Positions 38,272-46,361 of a stretch of DNA of 64,000 bases are shown piece after piece. A program made the position numbers and the translations under genes. This stretch comes from Ectobacillus antri (GTDB lineage: Bacteria; Bacillota; Bacilli; Bacillales; Bacillaceae_G): assembly GCF_003852715.1 (NCBI RefSeq), contig NZ_RIAV01000007.1:1-64000 (forward strand), read 5' to 3'. The notes below the pieces were generated by a model that saw only the letters and a list, made by a program, of their open reading frames with translations, did not search any database and was not told where the DNA came from. The number at the start of each line of letters is the position of its first letter. The first letter of the stretch is position 1.

Positions 38272-38487
38272 CTACAACTTACCTACATACGATTCATCAA
38301 AAAGCCGCACCAATTCGTAGCGCCACAACGCATGAAAATCCACACTTTCCATCCAAAAGGAAGAAAAATCACTAATATCAATGGCAAGCCCGACATGCGG
38401 ATGTTCTTCTATTATTTCGGGATATCCACCGCGGAAATAAACAGTAAATGCTGCACTGTTGCTTAGTAAAAAAGTGTCTTTCACCAC
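38272..38487 (-). CDS. Hypothetical protein, 71 aa
   Basis: Short acidic/aromatic protein beginning VKDTFLLSNSAAFTVYFRGG. GTG start at 38487 with AGGGGAA upstream, 10 nt after the stop of the GNAT gene, so the two form an operon. Aromatic-rich (SSFWMESVDFHALWRYELVRLF) but no signal or membrane segment. Family not recognised. Confidence 0.55.
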   Translation of the reverse strand: MVKDTFLLSNSAAFTVYFRGGYPEIIEEHPHVGLAIDISDFSSFWMESVDFHALWRYELVRLFDESYVGKL

Positions 38488-38497
38488 AAACTTTCCC

Positions 38498-39349
38498 CTA
38501 CATTTCTTTTCTCATCTGTACCTGTGAAACGTACACCATAAAGCCCGCTTCCTGTAACAATGCAGCTGCGGTACTTTCTTCTGGTAGATTGATAGCCATT
38601 CTTGCACATTCTACATTCGACCGTAGAACATGATAAAGCAGTGAAGCTACAATTTCTCTTTCCTGTGCTCCCATGCCTACACATTGATACAACAAAATAT
38701 GCGTTAGCTCTCCTTGTTCGTTGTACATATGTTTATATAATGCATAACCGACTGCTTCATTCCCTTCATATGCAATGGCAGCTTCGGCGTCTCGTACGTT
38801 TAACGCCTGTGTTTGCCACGGGGCATGCTGTACGTAAAAGGAGAGCGGCACAATTTGTGCAGGGTGCACAGTTTGGATAGTAAAATTCTGTGCTTCCGGC
38901 AATTGTAGTTTGCCGTTTTGCTTCAAATGTACCAATCTATCAAATATTCGATAGCCCTTTTGTTCATATAAAGCAATTGCTTTTTCGTTTTCACGAATTG
39001 CCTCTAACGTAGCGACCGTCACACCATTTTCTGCATACACATCCAAAACAAAGTCCATCATCACTTTGCCAACGCCCTGCTTCCGATAAGCCGGGGCCAC
39101 AGCAGTACCACCATTCCACCCCACCTTTTCTCCCTTTATCTCTTTTATGCCGTTTACAATCATACCAACCGGTATATCGCCGTCAAATGCAATTACAGAC
39201 AGCGCAGGTGACAATCCCTCCATGCCAAAACGATCTGTAAAGCGCTCCATTGTCATCGTCATATCGGCAAAATAGCCTTGAAATCCTTCATTCCATGCTT
39301 GCATCGCTTCATTCCATGTACAATCACTCATTCGTTTCAATGTAATCAT
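38498..39349 (-). CDS. Tandem-GNAT acetyltransferase
   Basis: About 283 residues with two GNAT-like halves. The acetyl-CoA loop of the N-terminal half is VAPAYRKQGVGKVMMDF followed by ENEKAIALYEQKGY. The C-terminal half (from about residue 160) is degenerate and ends with a second ALLQEAGF motif. ATG at 39349 is 7 nt after GGGGGA; a first ATG at 39355 is too close. Substrate unknown. Confidence 0.8.
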   Translation of the reverse strand: MITLKRMSDCTWNEAMQAWNEGFQGYFADMTMTMERFTDRFGMEGLSPALSVIAFDGDIPVGMIVNGIKEIKGEKVGWNGGTAVAPAYRKQGVGKVMMDFVLDVYAENGVTVATLEAIRENEKAIALYEQKGYRIFDRLVHLKQNGKLQLPEAQNFTIQTVHPAQIVPLSFYVQHAPWQTQALNVRDAEAAIAYEGNEAVGYALYKHMYNEQGELTHILLYQCVGMGAQEREIVASLLYHVLRSNVECARMAINLPEESTAAALLQEAGFMVYVSQVQMRKEM

Positions 39350-39598
39350 TTTCATATCCCCCTACATTTCCAGCGTAGAAACGTTTTCTTGTTCATATTC
39401 ACCTGTTTTTTAATTAAAAATGACTGTTGAGTTTATTTAATTAAATCATCTTTCGGCCGCTACTTCAATCTTATTTATAGAATTTTCAGTCTGTTTTTTC
39501 GTCAAACTTCGCATGGCGCTCTTTTGAACATATGCAAGAGCTGTTCGCCCCATCCTTTTGTTACTAGTACGTCACTCGTTCTTTTCTACATAAAAAAA

Positions 39599-39618
39599 CA
39601 TAAGCCCCTAGGCTTATG
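39599..39618 (-). terminator. Terminator after the HEIRH protein gene
   Basis: Stem CATAAGCC/GGCTTATG followed on the minus strand by TTTTTTTATG; overlaps the stop codon. Confidence 0.65.
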
Positions 39619-40060
39619 CCTTCCTTCGCTTGTACGCTCTCATCTTTTCTCTCGCAAACTCACGCGCGTCTTTTTCAATCCAACGCTCCTCATATGGCAA
39701 ATGTCTTTCCGCATGAAATACATGACGAATTAAACTTTGCTGAAATTGCATATCATGTCGGATTTCATGTAGAATCGTTTCCAGCATGCGCTCATAGTCC
39801 TCCCACATAAAAATAAAAATGGTTTTGCTGCGCTGATGATAGTAACCATGCAGTGGAAACAAAAACTCCTCTTCTTCTTCACCCATATGAAGTAAAATAT
39901 TGTTTGCTTCGCAGGTATCACAAAACAGAACGGCTACGTCAGTTTGTCCTACCAATCCAAACACATCTTCTCTCACCTGATAAAGATCCCAAGAAAAATC
40001 CTCATCAAATACACACCAATTTCCTGCCTGCTGAAGCGCCTTCGGCAACGGAAACTCCAT
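39614..40060 (-). CDS. Zincin-like HExxH protein
   Basis: A 148-residue protein with the motif HEIRH in LETILHEIRHDMQF, the arrangement of metalloprotease-like (zincin/ImmA-like) proteins. The N-terminal half has WCVFDEDFSWDLYQVRED and a CDTC pair. ATG at 40060 has AAAGGGG 7 nt upstream; the longer frame to 40162 is unlikely. No signal peptide, so cytoplasmic. Could be a small intracellular metallopeptidase; function unknown. Confidence 0.62.
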   Translation of the reverse strand: MEFPLPKALQQAGNWCVFDEDFSWDLYQVREDVFGLVGQTDVAVLFCDTCEANNILLHMGEEEEEFLFPLHGYYHQRSKTIFIFMWEDYERMLETILHEIRHDMQFQQSLIRHVFHAERHLPYEERWIEKDAREFAREKMRAYKRRKA

Positions 40061-40175
40061 TTCATGTCCCCTTTCTCTCTCTCTTACTATAAGTACTACG
40101 CTATCACTTATTACAGTTATGTCTGTTTTTTTGTAAAGATAAACTAAAAAAGCTGTACTCATCTTGAGCGCAGCT

Positions 40176-40748
40176 TTACATCATCTGTTGTGTATCTGTA
40201 TGTACTTCTTGTTTTAGTTCTGACCAAATCATCACAATCCCTATGCCATATACCACTGCAATAGCCGGAGCGACTAGCTGATACGACATTTCTAAAAAGA
40301 AAATGCTCAAAAAAAGGGAGGATACACCCGTTGCAATAGTAATAAACAAATAGGCTTTACTGCGGTACACCCACATGTAGATCAAAAAATGAGAACCACC
40401 TAGCAAGCCGACCGCGGCAGGAAGCCAATTGGGGTCCAGTTTGGCGATAATAATGAAGACCGGAATATAAAAGACTTGAACACCACCTGCCAACCCCCCC
40501 AGTGTCGCCAAGGGATTATCGGTTATGATAATCTCAGCTTGCAATATACGTGCTAGTAACAACCCTAACGGAAAGATACTTCCCATTCCTAAAATCCATA
40601 CATATGGTAACATGTCACTTGAAACGATATAAGGCATGATGGTTACAAGAATAAAAAACAACGCGCCCGCCAGTAGGATGGGATATCCCTTTTTTGCTCT
40701 TCTGCTTACATTCTCTTGCAGTTGCATGAACAATCCATTGTTATTCAT
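40176..40748 (-). CDS. DUF7010-like membrane protein
   Basis: A 190-residue integral membrane protein with about six hydrophobic helices and short loops. The start MNNNGLFMQLQENVSRRAKKGYP follows GAGGTGG. I associate it with the DUF7010 family on the basis of overall pattern only. No function can be given; next to the truncated nitrilase gene. Confidence 0.65.
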   Translation of the reverse strand: MNNNGLFMQLQENVSRRAKKGYPILLAGALFFILVTIMPYIVSSDMLPYVWILGMGSIFPLGLLLARILQAEIIITDNPLATLGGLAGGVQVFYIPVFIIIAKLDPNWLPAAVGLLGGSHFLIYMWVYRSKAYLFITIATGVSSLFLSIFFLEMSYQLVAPAIAVVYGIGIVMIWSELKQEVHTDTQQMM

Positions 40749-40817
40749 GATTTTGCCACCTCTCCTATTTCTCTCTCTTATCTATTCTCCTCATGTAAAA
40801 AAATTCCTTTCACAAAA

Positions 40818-40845
40818 AAAACAGTCCGGTTAATTGGACTGTTTT
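40818..40845 (-). terminator. Terminator near the truncated nitrilase
   Basis: 10-bp stem AAAACAGTCC/GGACTGTTTT, followed on the minus strand by TTTTTTGTG. Confidence 0.75.
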
Positions 40846-40848
40846 CTC

Positions 40849-41291
40849 TTATTGCTTATATTGAACAGAATACACATCGTGCCGGACTGACGTTGCCTCC
40901 GTAAAATTTCGAGGTCTACGTCGCCAATAACAACCATTTCAATATTTGGATTACACTCGCCCACAATGCCGTCGCGCGCAAACTCGAAATCAGACGGTGC
41001 AAAAATGGCGGACTGCGCGTATTGAATATCCATATTTTCTGTTTGCGGTAAATTACCGACTGTTCCAGCAATAACTGTATAAATTTGATTCTCCACAGCA
41101 CGTGCCTGCGCACAATATCTTACACGCAAATAACCTTGACGGTCTTCTGTACAAAATGGCGTAAAAATAATTTTAGCACCATTTTCAGTGGCAATGCGTG
41201 CCATCTCTGGAAACTCAATGTCATAGCAAATTTGAATTGCAATTTTGCCGCAATCTGTATCAAATACTTTAATATAATCTCCGGCACTTTT
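40849..41291 (-). pseudogene. Truncated carbon-nitrogen hydrolase (C-terminal part, frameshifted)
   Basis: The reading frame opens with [20 protein letters not shown], then the catalytic cysteine motif ICYDIEFPE, and continues to [31 protein letters not shown], typical of the nitrilase domain in Bacillus GNAT-nitrilase fusion proteins. The 5' two thirds, including the catalytic Glu and Lys, are missing at the junction with ywaC. Near the end the natural [11 protein letters not shown] tail is in another frame. So it is a deletion remnant, not functional. Confidence 0.8.
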
Positions 41292-41960
41292 TTATAATAG
41301 TTGGAGCAATGGTTGCACGTCGTCAACGCTTGTATCTTCTTCTTTAAACTGCTCCAGTTCATCTTTTAAGCGCTTCATTTTTTCATCAAGATACTTTACC
41401 ATCTCTGCTGTTTCCTTGAGCTGGTCAGTTAAGTGTTTCGGCACCGTTTTATCAAATTTGTAATAAATTTTGTGCTCAAGACTTGCCCAGAAGTCCATCG
41501 CCACTGTGCGGATTTGAATTTCGACCTTCACTTTCTCCATGCGGTTGGATAAAAACACCGGCACCTCCACAATTAAATGCAGGCTTTGGTAGCCATTTTC
41601 CTTTGGATTTTTAATATAGTCCTTCACACGTAGCACGCGCAAATCATCTTGATTGCTAATGATCTCAAAGATTTTATAAATATCAGATACGAAGGAACAC
41701 ATCACGCGGATACCGGCGATATCGTGAATATGCTCGCGGGCATTTTCAACAGTCACCTCAAGCCCCTTGCGCTCTAGCTTCTCTCTAATACTATCAGGAC
41801 TTTTAATACGCGATTTAATATGTTCAATTGGATTATGTTGATGCACAAATTGAAATTCTTCATTGAGTATGGTTAACTTTGTATCAATTTCATCTAAAGC
41901 AAATTTATAGATAAATAGAAAATTTGTCCATTCTGTAATTCGTTCTTGCATTGTTTGCAT
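41292..41960 (-). CDS. relP: Small alarmone synthetase (YwaC/RelP type)
   Basis: A 222-residue RelA_SpoT synthetase-only protein. Motifs match YwaC more than YjbM: NPIEHIKSRIKSPDSI, HIHDIAGIRVMCSF, NGYQSLHL, VEIQIRTVAMDFWASLEHKIYYK. It makes (p)ppGpp or pGpp from ATP and GTP/GDP, without a hydrolase domain. ATG at 41960 follows AAGGTG; the frame up to 42125 is not coding. In B. subtilis ywaC is induced by cell-envelope stress through sigma-M/W. Confidence 0.9.
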   Translation of the reverse strand: MQTMQERITEWTNFLFIYKFALDEIDTKLTILNEEFQFVHQHNPIEHIKSRIKSPDSIREKLERKGLEVTVENAREHIHDIAGIRVMCSFVSDIYKIFEIISNQDDLRVLRVKDYIKNPKENGYQSLHLIVEVPVFLSNRMEKVKVEIQIRTVAMDFWASLEHKIYYKFDKTVPKHLTDQLKETAEMVKYLDEKMKRLKDELEQFKEEDTSVDDVQPLLQLL

Positions 41961-42087
41961 ATTGTTCACCTTTTCTTTTGTTTTGCGATGACAGAGATAC
42001 TGTATCACATTCATATGAAATTGTCGTGAAATTTGTATGAAGAGTTCATGACAAATATTAGTCAAACCAGCAAAAAAACTCCTGTGA

Positions 42088-42573
42088 CTACACAGAAGTT
42101 TTAATAAGAAGCATGCGAATCGCATTGGTAATTAGCGTATGATCTTCCTCTTGTGATACGCCAGAAACAGTAATTGTTCCAATAACACCAGTATTTTTTA
42201 AAATAATTGGAAATGAGCCGCCATGCACTGCATACTCAGCTGAACTCGTAGCGTAAGTCTGAAAATAGGAGCGCTCCTTCAGTTCATTATAAAAGCGCAT
42301 ATAATAGGAGCTATGATGATGACGCTTCACGACATTTGACTTGCGGGCAATCCAGCTTTCCTGATCTGGACTTGTGCCATCCATCGCATGATAAAACAGC
42401 TTCTGCCCGTTTCGTGTAATATCTACCGCAATCCTTTGTCCATTTTGTTTGGCCGCTTGCACAATCAGCATACCGAGCTGAAGCGCTGTTTCATTGTTAA
42501 ATGTCTGGAATTGCAGCTCCGCTTCTTCCGCCTGCAACTGCCCCAGCTTTTCTTGTAATAATTGCTTATTCAC
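42088..42573 (-). CDS. Heme-degrading/HbpS-like domain protein (UPF0303 type)
   Basis: A 161-residue protein of the GlcG/HbpS superfamily (DUF336). Motifs: ALQLGMLIVQAAKQNGQRIAVDI, ARKSNVV, and AVHGGSFPIILKNTGVIGTITVSGVSQEEDH (in part). GTG at 42573 overlaps the stop of the oxidoreductase gene by 8 nt, indicating coupled translation. Family members bind heme or small cofactors; here the operon context suggests a role beside an NAD-dependent sugar-type dehydrogenase. Confidence 0.78.
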   Translation of the reverse strand: MNKQLLQEKLGQLQAEEAELQFQTFNNETALQLGMLIVQAAKQNGQRIAVDITRNGQKLFYHAMDGTSPDQESWIARKSNVVKRHHHSSYYMRFYNELKERSYFQTYATSSAEYAVHGGSFPIILKNTGVIGTITVSGVSQEEDHTLITNAIRMLLIKTSV

Positions 42574-43612
42574 GCACCTCACCGTCCATATATACAAAAC
42601 GCTTTTCTATACTACTTGTTAAGGCTGCACGAATAACTTGAATCGTGCGCAGTCCATCTTCACCTGGTACAGGATTTTGTGCCCCGCCGCGAATATGCTC
42701 GTATACTCCTTGATAATATGAGCTATAAGAGCCTGGTACAGTTTCAATGATTTCTTCTGTCTCTTCTGTCAGCAGCTTTCCGTACCATTCTGGGCGATCT
42801 GCACCCCAGCCTTGTTCAAGCGGATTTTTTCCCGCTTTTAAAGCGTCCTCCTGCCCATCAAGACCGTATTTGATGTAACTCGCCTTTGTGCCGTGGACCA
42901 AAAATTTCGGACCTTGCCCAGGCACAATAGAGCCAACATGTAGGATGACGCGTCGTTTGCCGTATCCCATTACAATATGGAAATAATCATCCGTTTGCGC
43001 ACCTTCTCTTTGTTCTGTCACGTCAGCGACTACGAACTGCGGCATGCCGAACAAATGCAACGCTTGGTCAATTAAATGTGAGCCAAGATCGTACAAGATT
43101 CCCGTTCCTCTTCCCTCACGCTCTCTCCATCGGTCACGGACTTGTGGGCGGAAGCGATCAAAATGCGCTTCATACGTCATAACATCACCCAGTTTATTCT
43201 GCGCAAGCAATTGCTTAATTGTCAGGAAATCATTATCCCAGCGTCTGTTTTGATACACGCTCAGCATCACACCGTGTACCTTAGCAAGTGCAATAAGCTC
43301 TTCTGCTTCCACAGGCTCAACAACCATCGGCTTTTCAATAATCACATGCTTACCTGCCAGTATGCTTTGCTTAGCCATGTCATAGTGAAGGGTATTCGGG
43401 GTCGTAATCACGACCAATTCTACATTAGGGTCACGAAGCGCATCCTCCAACTGCGGTACGACCTCTGCCTCACTAAAATCCTGCTTGACTTTTTCAGGGC
43501 TGCTAGATACTACTTTTATCACATCAAATTCATCCATCGCCTGTAAAAACGGGGCGTGAAATGTGACGCCTGAGAATCCGTATCCAACCAATGCGGTTTT
43601 AATACTCTTCAT
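42566..43612 (-). CDS. Gfo/Idh/MocA family oxidoreductase
   Basis: A 348-residue NAD(P)-dependent dehydrogenase. N-terminal Rossmann domain (ALVGYGFSGVTFHAPF), the EKP motif in VIIEKPMVV, and the C-terminal beta-sheet domain. Histidine in GSHLIDQALHLFG is the catalytic-site HxxxH-type region. It resembles YvaA/IolW scyllo-inositol dehydrogenases and YdgJ. Lies between a DeoR regulator and the HbpS-like gene, overlapping both, so the three form an operon. Confidence 0.88.
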   Translation of the reverse strand: MKSIKTALVGYGFSGVTFHAPFLQAMDEFDVIKVVSSSPEKVKQDFSEAEVVPQLEDALRDPNVELVVITTPNTLHYDMAKQSILAGKHVIIEKPMVVEPVEAEELIALAKVHGVMLSVYQNRRWDNDFLTIKQLLAQNKLGDVMTYEAHFDRFRPQVRDRWREREGRGTGILYDLGSHLIDQALHLFGMPQFVVADVTEQREGAQTDDYFHIVMGYGKRRVILHVGSIVPGQGPKFLVHGTKASYIKYGLDGQEDALKAGKNPLEQGWGADRPEWYGKLLTEETEEIIETVPGSYSSYYQGVYEHIRGGAQNPVPGEDGLRTIQVIRAALTSSIEKRFVYMDGEVRE

Positions 43613-44357
43613 AATCTCCCTCTCCTTTTGCTATAAGTAATTGGATGCCTTGTAAATGCTCCAGTATTTCTTCACTTGGCACTTTATCCGTAATGATGAT
43701 ATCAATTTCCTTTAGACTACATACATTGTGCAAAAATGCTTTTTCAAACTTTGTATGCTCGGTCACGACAATAACCTGTTGTGCCGCTTGTATCATACTT
43801 TTTTTTACGTGTGCTTCCTGTTCATCAGGAGATGTTAATCCTTTTGTGGTAATCGCACAGGCGCCAATAAACAACTTATTGGCACTGTATTTCTGCATTT
43901 CCTCTGCCGCGCCAGGGCCTACGAAATTACGATGATAAGCATGTAATTTTCCACCTGTCACATATAGCTCTACATCTCGGTATTCACTGAGTACATTCAT
44001 TACATCAATGGAATTTGTAATTACCGACACTGGACGATTTCCCATCAAACGTGCAACTAATTCAATTGTTGTTGATGTATCAAAAATCAGCGTATCATAA
44101 TCTTGAATTAAGGCGCAGGCTGTTTTTGCAATTGCTTCTTTTGCTGGTGTTGCCGGTCTGTCACGATAGCTCCTTGGTGAGCGTAAAGCCACCCCGCGCT
44201 TCACACGCAAAACGTCACCATCCTCTGACAGTTTTACCGCATCCCGTCTTGCCGTATCACGCGAAACGCCAAATAGCTTCATCATTTCTTCTAAGCTCAT
44301 TTCTCCCTGCAACTGCAGTATGCGCTTCACTTCTGCTAATCTGTCAGCTTGCAACAT
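43599..44357 (-). CDS. DeoR-family transcriptional regulator
   Basis: A 252-residue repressor with N-terminal HTH (MSLEEMMKLFGVSRDTARRD) and a C-terminal DeoRC sugar-phosphate-binding domain (IFDTSTTIELVARLM, LYVTGGKLHAYHRNFVGP). It overlaps the oxidoreductase start by 14 nt and probably controls the operon in response to a phosphorylated sugar. GAGGAG is 9 nt before the ATG. Confidence 0.9.
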   Translation of the reverse strand: MLQADRLAEVKRILQLQGEMSLEEMMKLFGVSRDTARRDAVKLSEDGDVLRVKRGVALRSPRSYRDRPATPAKEAIAKTACALIQDYDTLIFDTSTTIELVARLMGNRPVSVITNSIDVMNVLSEYRDVELYVTGGKLHAYHRNFVGPGAAEEMQKYSANKLFIGACAITTKGLTSPDEQEAHVKKSMIQAAQQVIVVTEHTKFEKAFLHNVCSLKEIDIIITDKVPSEEILEHLQGIQLLIAKGEGDYEEY

Positions 44358-44494
44358 ACACGTTTACTCCTCGCATATAAGATAGTTCTATTATACGCAT
44401 TTCTTTCTAAAAAGCAAAAAACTTAAAATAATATTTTTTTTACTTAAAATACAAAATAGTGATTTTATCGTATAGTAGACATAGGGGGATATAT

Positions 44495-45019
44495 ATGCGT
44501 TTAGTGAAACCAACTCGTGATTTACAATCTGCCTATCTTTCTTTTTACGAAGAATGGAAGGCAAGCGGCGAAACGATGGTGCCTTGGGTCATCAGCAAGG
44601 ACCCGTCCGATTTTGAGGAGATGCTGCGCTTTTTGAGAGAGGGCGAATTGGTAGAATGCTTGCCGCCGGGCTGGGTACCAGCCTCTACATATTGGCTGGT
44701 AGATGGAGAAAAAGTAGTTGGGGCAGTAAATATTCGTCATGCGCTAACAGAGCAGCTGTTAAACTGCGGGGGACATATCGGATACGGCGTTCGTCCATCG
44801 GAACGCCGCAAGGGATATGCAACCCATATCCTAGCGTTGGCTCTTGAAAAAACAAAGGAGCTTGGCATTGATCGCGTGCTTGTATGTTGTGACGAAGACA
44901 ATATAGCTTCAGAGCGAACCATTTTAAAAAATGGCGGCGTCTTTGAATCTATGTTCATAGAAGATGATGGCAATGCTGTAAAGCGCTTTTGGATTCAAAA
45001 CGAAAACCGCGGCCAATAG
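44495..45019 (+). CDS. GNAT family N-acetyltransferase
   Basis: A 174-residue GNAT. Acetyl-CoA loop GYGVRPSERRKGYATHILALAL and CDEDNIASERTILKNGG are typical. AGGGGGAT precedes the ATG at 44495. Divergent from the DeoR operon. Best resemblance is to the Bacillus YxeL/AacA-like single-domain group; substrate unknown. Confidence 0.85.
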   Translation: MRLVKPTRDLQSAYLSFYEEWKASGETMVPWVISKDPSDFEEMLRFLREGELVECLPPGWVPASTYWLVDGEKVVGAVNIRHALTEQLLNCGGHIGYGVRPSERRKGYATHILALALEKTKELGIDRVLVCCDEDNIASERTILKNGGVFESMFIEDDGNAVKRFWIQNENRGQ

Positions 45020-45030
45020 GCAGCGGTTTT
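45003..45030 (+). terminator. Intrinsic terminator after the GNAT gene
   Basis: Stem AAAACCGC/GCGGTTTT overlapping the stop codon. Confidence 0.6.
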
Positions 45031-45469
45031 ACTCTTCTTTTTTAGGGTTATGTATCTCGTTTTCCTCTGCAAACTCATAAGCGAAACGACGATTAAATGA
45101 CATGCTTCTTTCTCTGTTTACGCGTTCAGCGATGCCGCCCAGTAAATAGCGATGTACAAATACTTCGGCCATCGTAATAATAACAGCAGAAATTCCACTA
45201 CCCCAAGCAACCTGCAAATAGCCTTCAAATAAATAGCTACCGAATACCCATACACTTAAATACACGAGCAAAAAGTCTGTCATCGATGCCACCGTATTGC
45301 CAAGACGCGGTAAAATTTCACGGTCCACGAATACATACGTTACAATCGTAACAAATACACTAAATGATAAAATGTCTACAATTGTAGCATCAAAGAATAA
45401 GTCCAAACCAATTGCGAATGCCACTGTCGAAATCCCAAACTTTATGAGTAACATCATAACATGTTTCAT
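45029..45469 (-). CDS. yndM: YndM family protein (DUF2512)
   Basis: A 146-residue membrane protein with four hydrophobic helices and the cytoplasmic tail RRFAYEFAEENEIHNPKKEE. The YndM/DUF2512 pattern (KFGISTVAFAIGLDLFFDATI) is recognisable. ATG after GGGAGG. Unknown function; common in spore-formers. Confidence 0.82.
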   Translation of the reverse strand: MKHVMMLLIKFGISTVAFAIGLDLFFDATIVDILSFSVFVTIVTYVFVDREILPRLGNTVASMTDFLLVYLSVWVFGSYLFEGYLQVAWGSGISAVIITMAEVFVHRYLLGGIAERVNRERSMSFNRRFAYEFAEENEIHNPKKEE

Positions 45470-45539
45470 TGCACATACCTCCCTTTAGTATGTAGTTTGT
45501 ATCAAAATTCTGCACTCTATACAATAGATCCATAAAAAA

Positions 45540-45569
45540 AGACCATCGCTTACAAATCCGCGATGGTCT
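45540..45569 (-). terminator. Terminator of the MarR gene
   Basis: 10-bp perfect stem AGACCATCGC/GCGATGGTCT followed on the minus strand by TTTTTTTATGG. Confidence 0.82.
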
Positions 45570-45677
45570 AGCTTCTATTATTTTGAAGTTTGTTTTGATT
45601 TGTGGTACGGCAGTCAGAGAGCGTAAAATGAACACAGCCCTTATTTAAAAATCGATATTGCGTGTACATACAAACTT

Positions 45678-46103
45678 TTATTTATGCTTTTCCAACTCTG
45701 TAGCAGCTAAATACGTTTGATTTGTTAGCTGTTTTGCTGTTTCTTCTCCTAAAATGTCCGCATATCGCTTGTACAAATTCTTCCAGCATACCTTAATATC
45801 AGCCTGTATGTCTGCTCCCTTTTCTGTCAGATACACGAGCGTTAATTTGCCTTCATTTTTTCTCTCCACTAGCTTTTTCACTTCCAGCTTTTCAACAAAT
45901 CTGGTTGTCGTAGAAGGTGCGATATGCAATGTATTGCTTAGCTCTGTTTGCGTGATACCAGGTTTATCATGGACAGCCATTAATAAAAAAGCATATGTTG
46001 GCGAAAGACCAAGCTGTACAAATTCTTCCTCGGCCATTTTATTCATCAATCTTGCCAGGTGATTGGCAGTAAAATATAAACACCCGCAAAAATATTGTTC
46101 CAT
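45678..46103 (-). CDS. MarR-family transcriptional regulator
   Basis: A 141-residue winged-helix regulator. HTH at TQTELSNTLHIAPSTTTRFVEKLE and wing KNEGKLTLVYLTEKG. Two cysteines (FCGC) at the very N-terminus could be redox-active. GGGAG lies 8 nt before the ATG. Target unknown; the nearest upstream transcription unit is the quinone oxidoreductase. Confidence 0.88.
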   Translation of the reverse strand: MEQYFCGCLYFTANHLARLMNKMAEEEFVQLGLSPTYAFLLMAVHDKPGITQTELSNTLHIAPSTTTRFVEKLEVKKLVERKNEGKLTLVYLTEKGADIQADIKVCWKNLYKRYADILGEETAKQLTNQTYLAATELEKHK

Positions 46104-46201
46104 TCAATCAACTCCCGCTATTTCCGCTTGTAATACATATCGTATCACAAATAAAGCTCGTTATGTTTGGTTTTCACCTGGAATTATCTACATGTTTCAA
46201 A

Positions 46202-46239
46202 AACAACAGCAGGACCTTATAGAATTCCTGCCGTTGTTA
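46202..46239 (-). terminator. Terminator of the quinone oxidoreductase operon
   Basis: Stem AACAAC-x-GCAGGA/TCCTGC-x-GTTGTT with an 11-nt loop that contains the stop codon of the small frame; TTTG follows on the minus strand. Confidence 0.65.
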
Positions 46240-46342
46240 CATGATACTTAGAGCGCCCACTGAAGACATTATCCATATAAGCCTTTGCGCGTTTTCCTGC
46301 TTCCGCAATTCTATATATGAAATTTCTTTGCGAATAGACCAT
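46217..46342 (-). CDS. Small protein, 41 aa, downstream of the quinone oxidoreductase
   Basis: Frame beginning MVYSQRNFIYRIAEAGKRAK and ending HVTTAGIL. GAGGA is 7-8 nt before the ATG; it starts 20 nt after the oxidoreductase stop, and the operon terminator covers its end. Basic, helix-forming, no signal peptide. It could be a real small protein or the tail of a decayed gene. No family recognised. Confidence 0.4.
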   Translation of the reverse strand: MVYSQRNFIYRIAEAGKRAKAYMDNVFSGRSKYHVTTAGIL

Positions 46343-46361
46343 GGCCTATCCTCGTTTCTAC

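Noticed and set aside
45390-45635. 81-aa minus-strand frame between MarR and yndM
   Set aside because: It runs through the MarR terminator and into yndM in another frame.
46063-46251. 62-aa plus-strand frame upstream of the MarR gene
   Set aside because: No ribosome site; it covers the MarR start region and the oxidoreductase terminator on the opposite strand.
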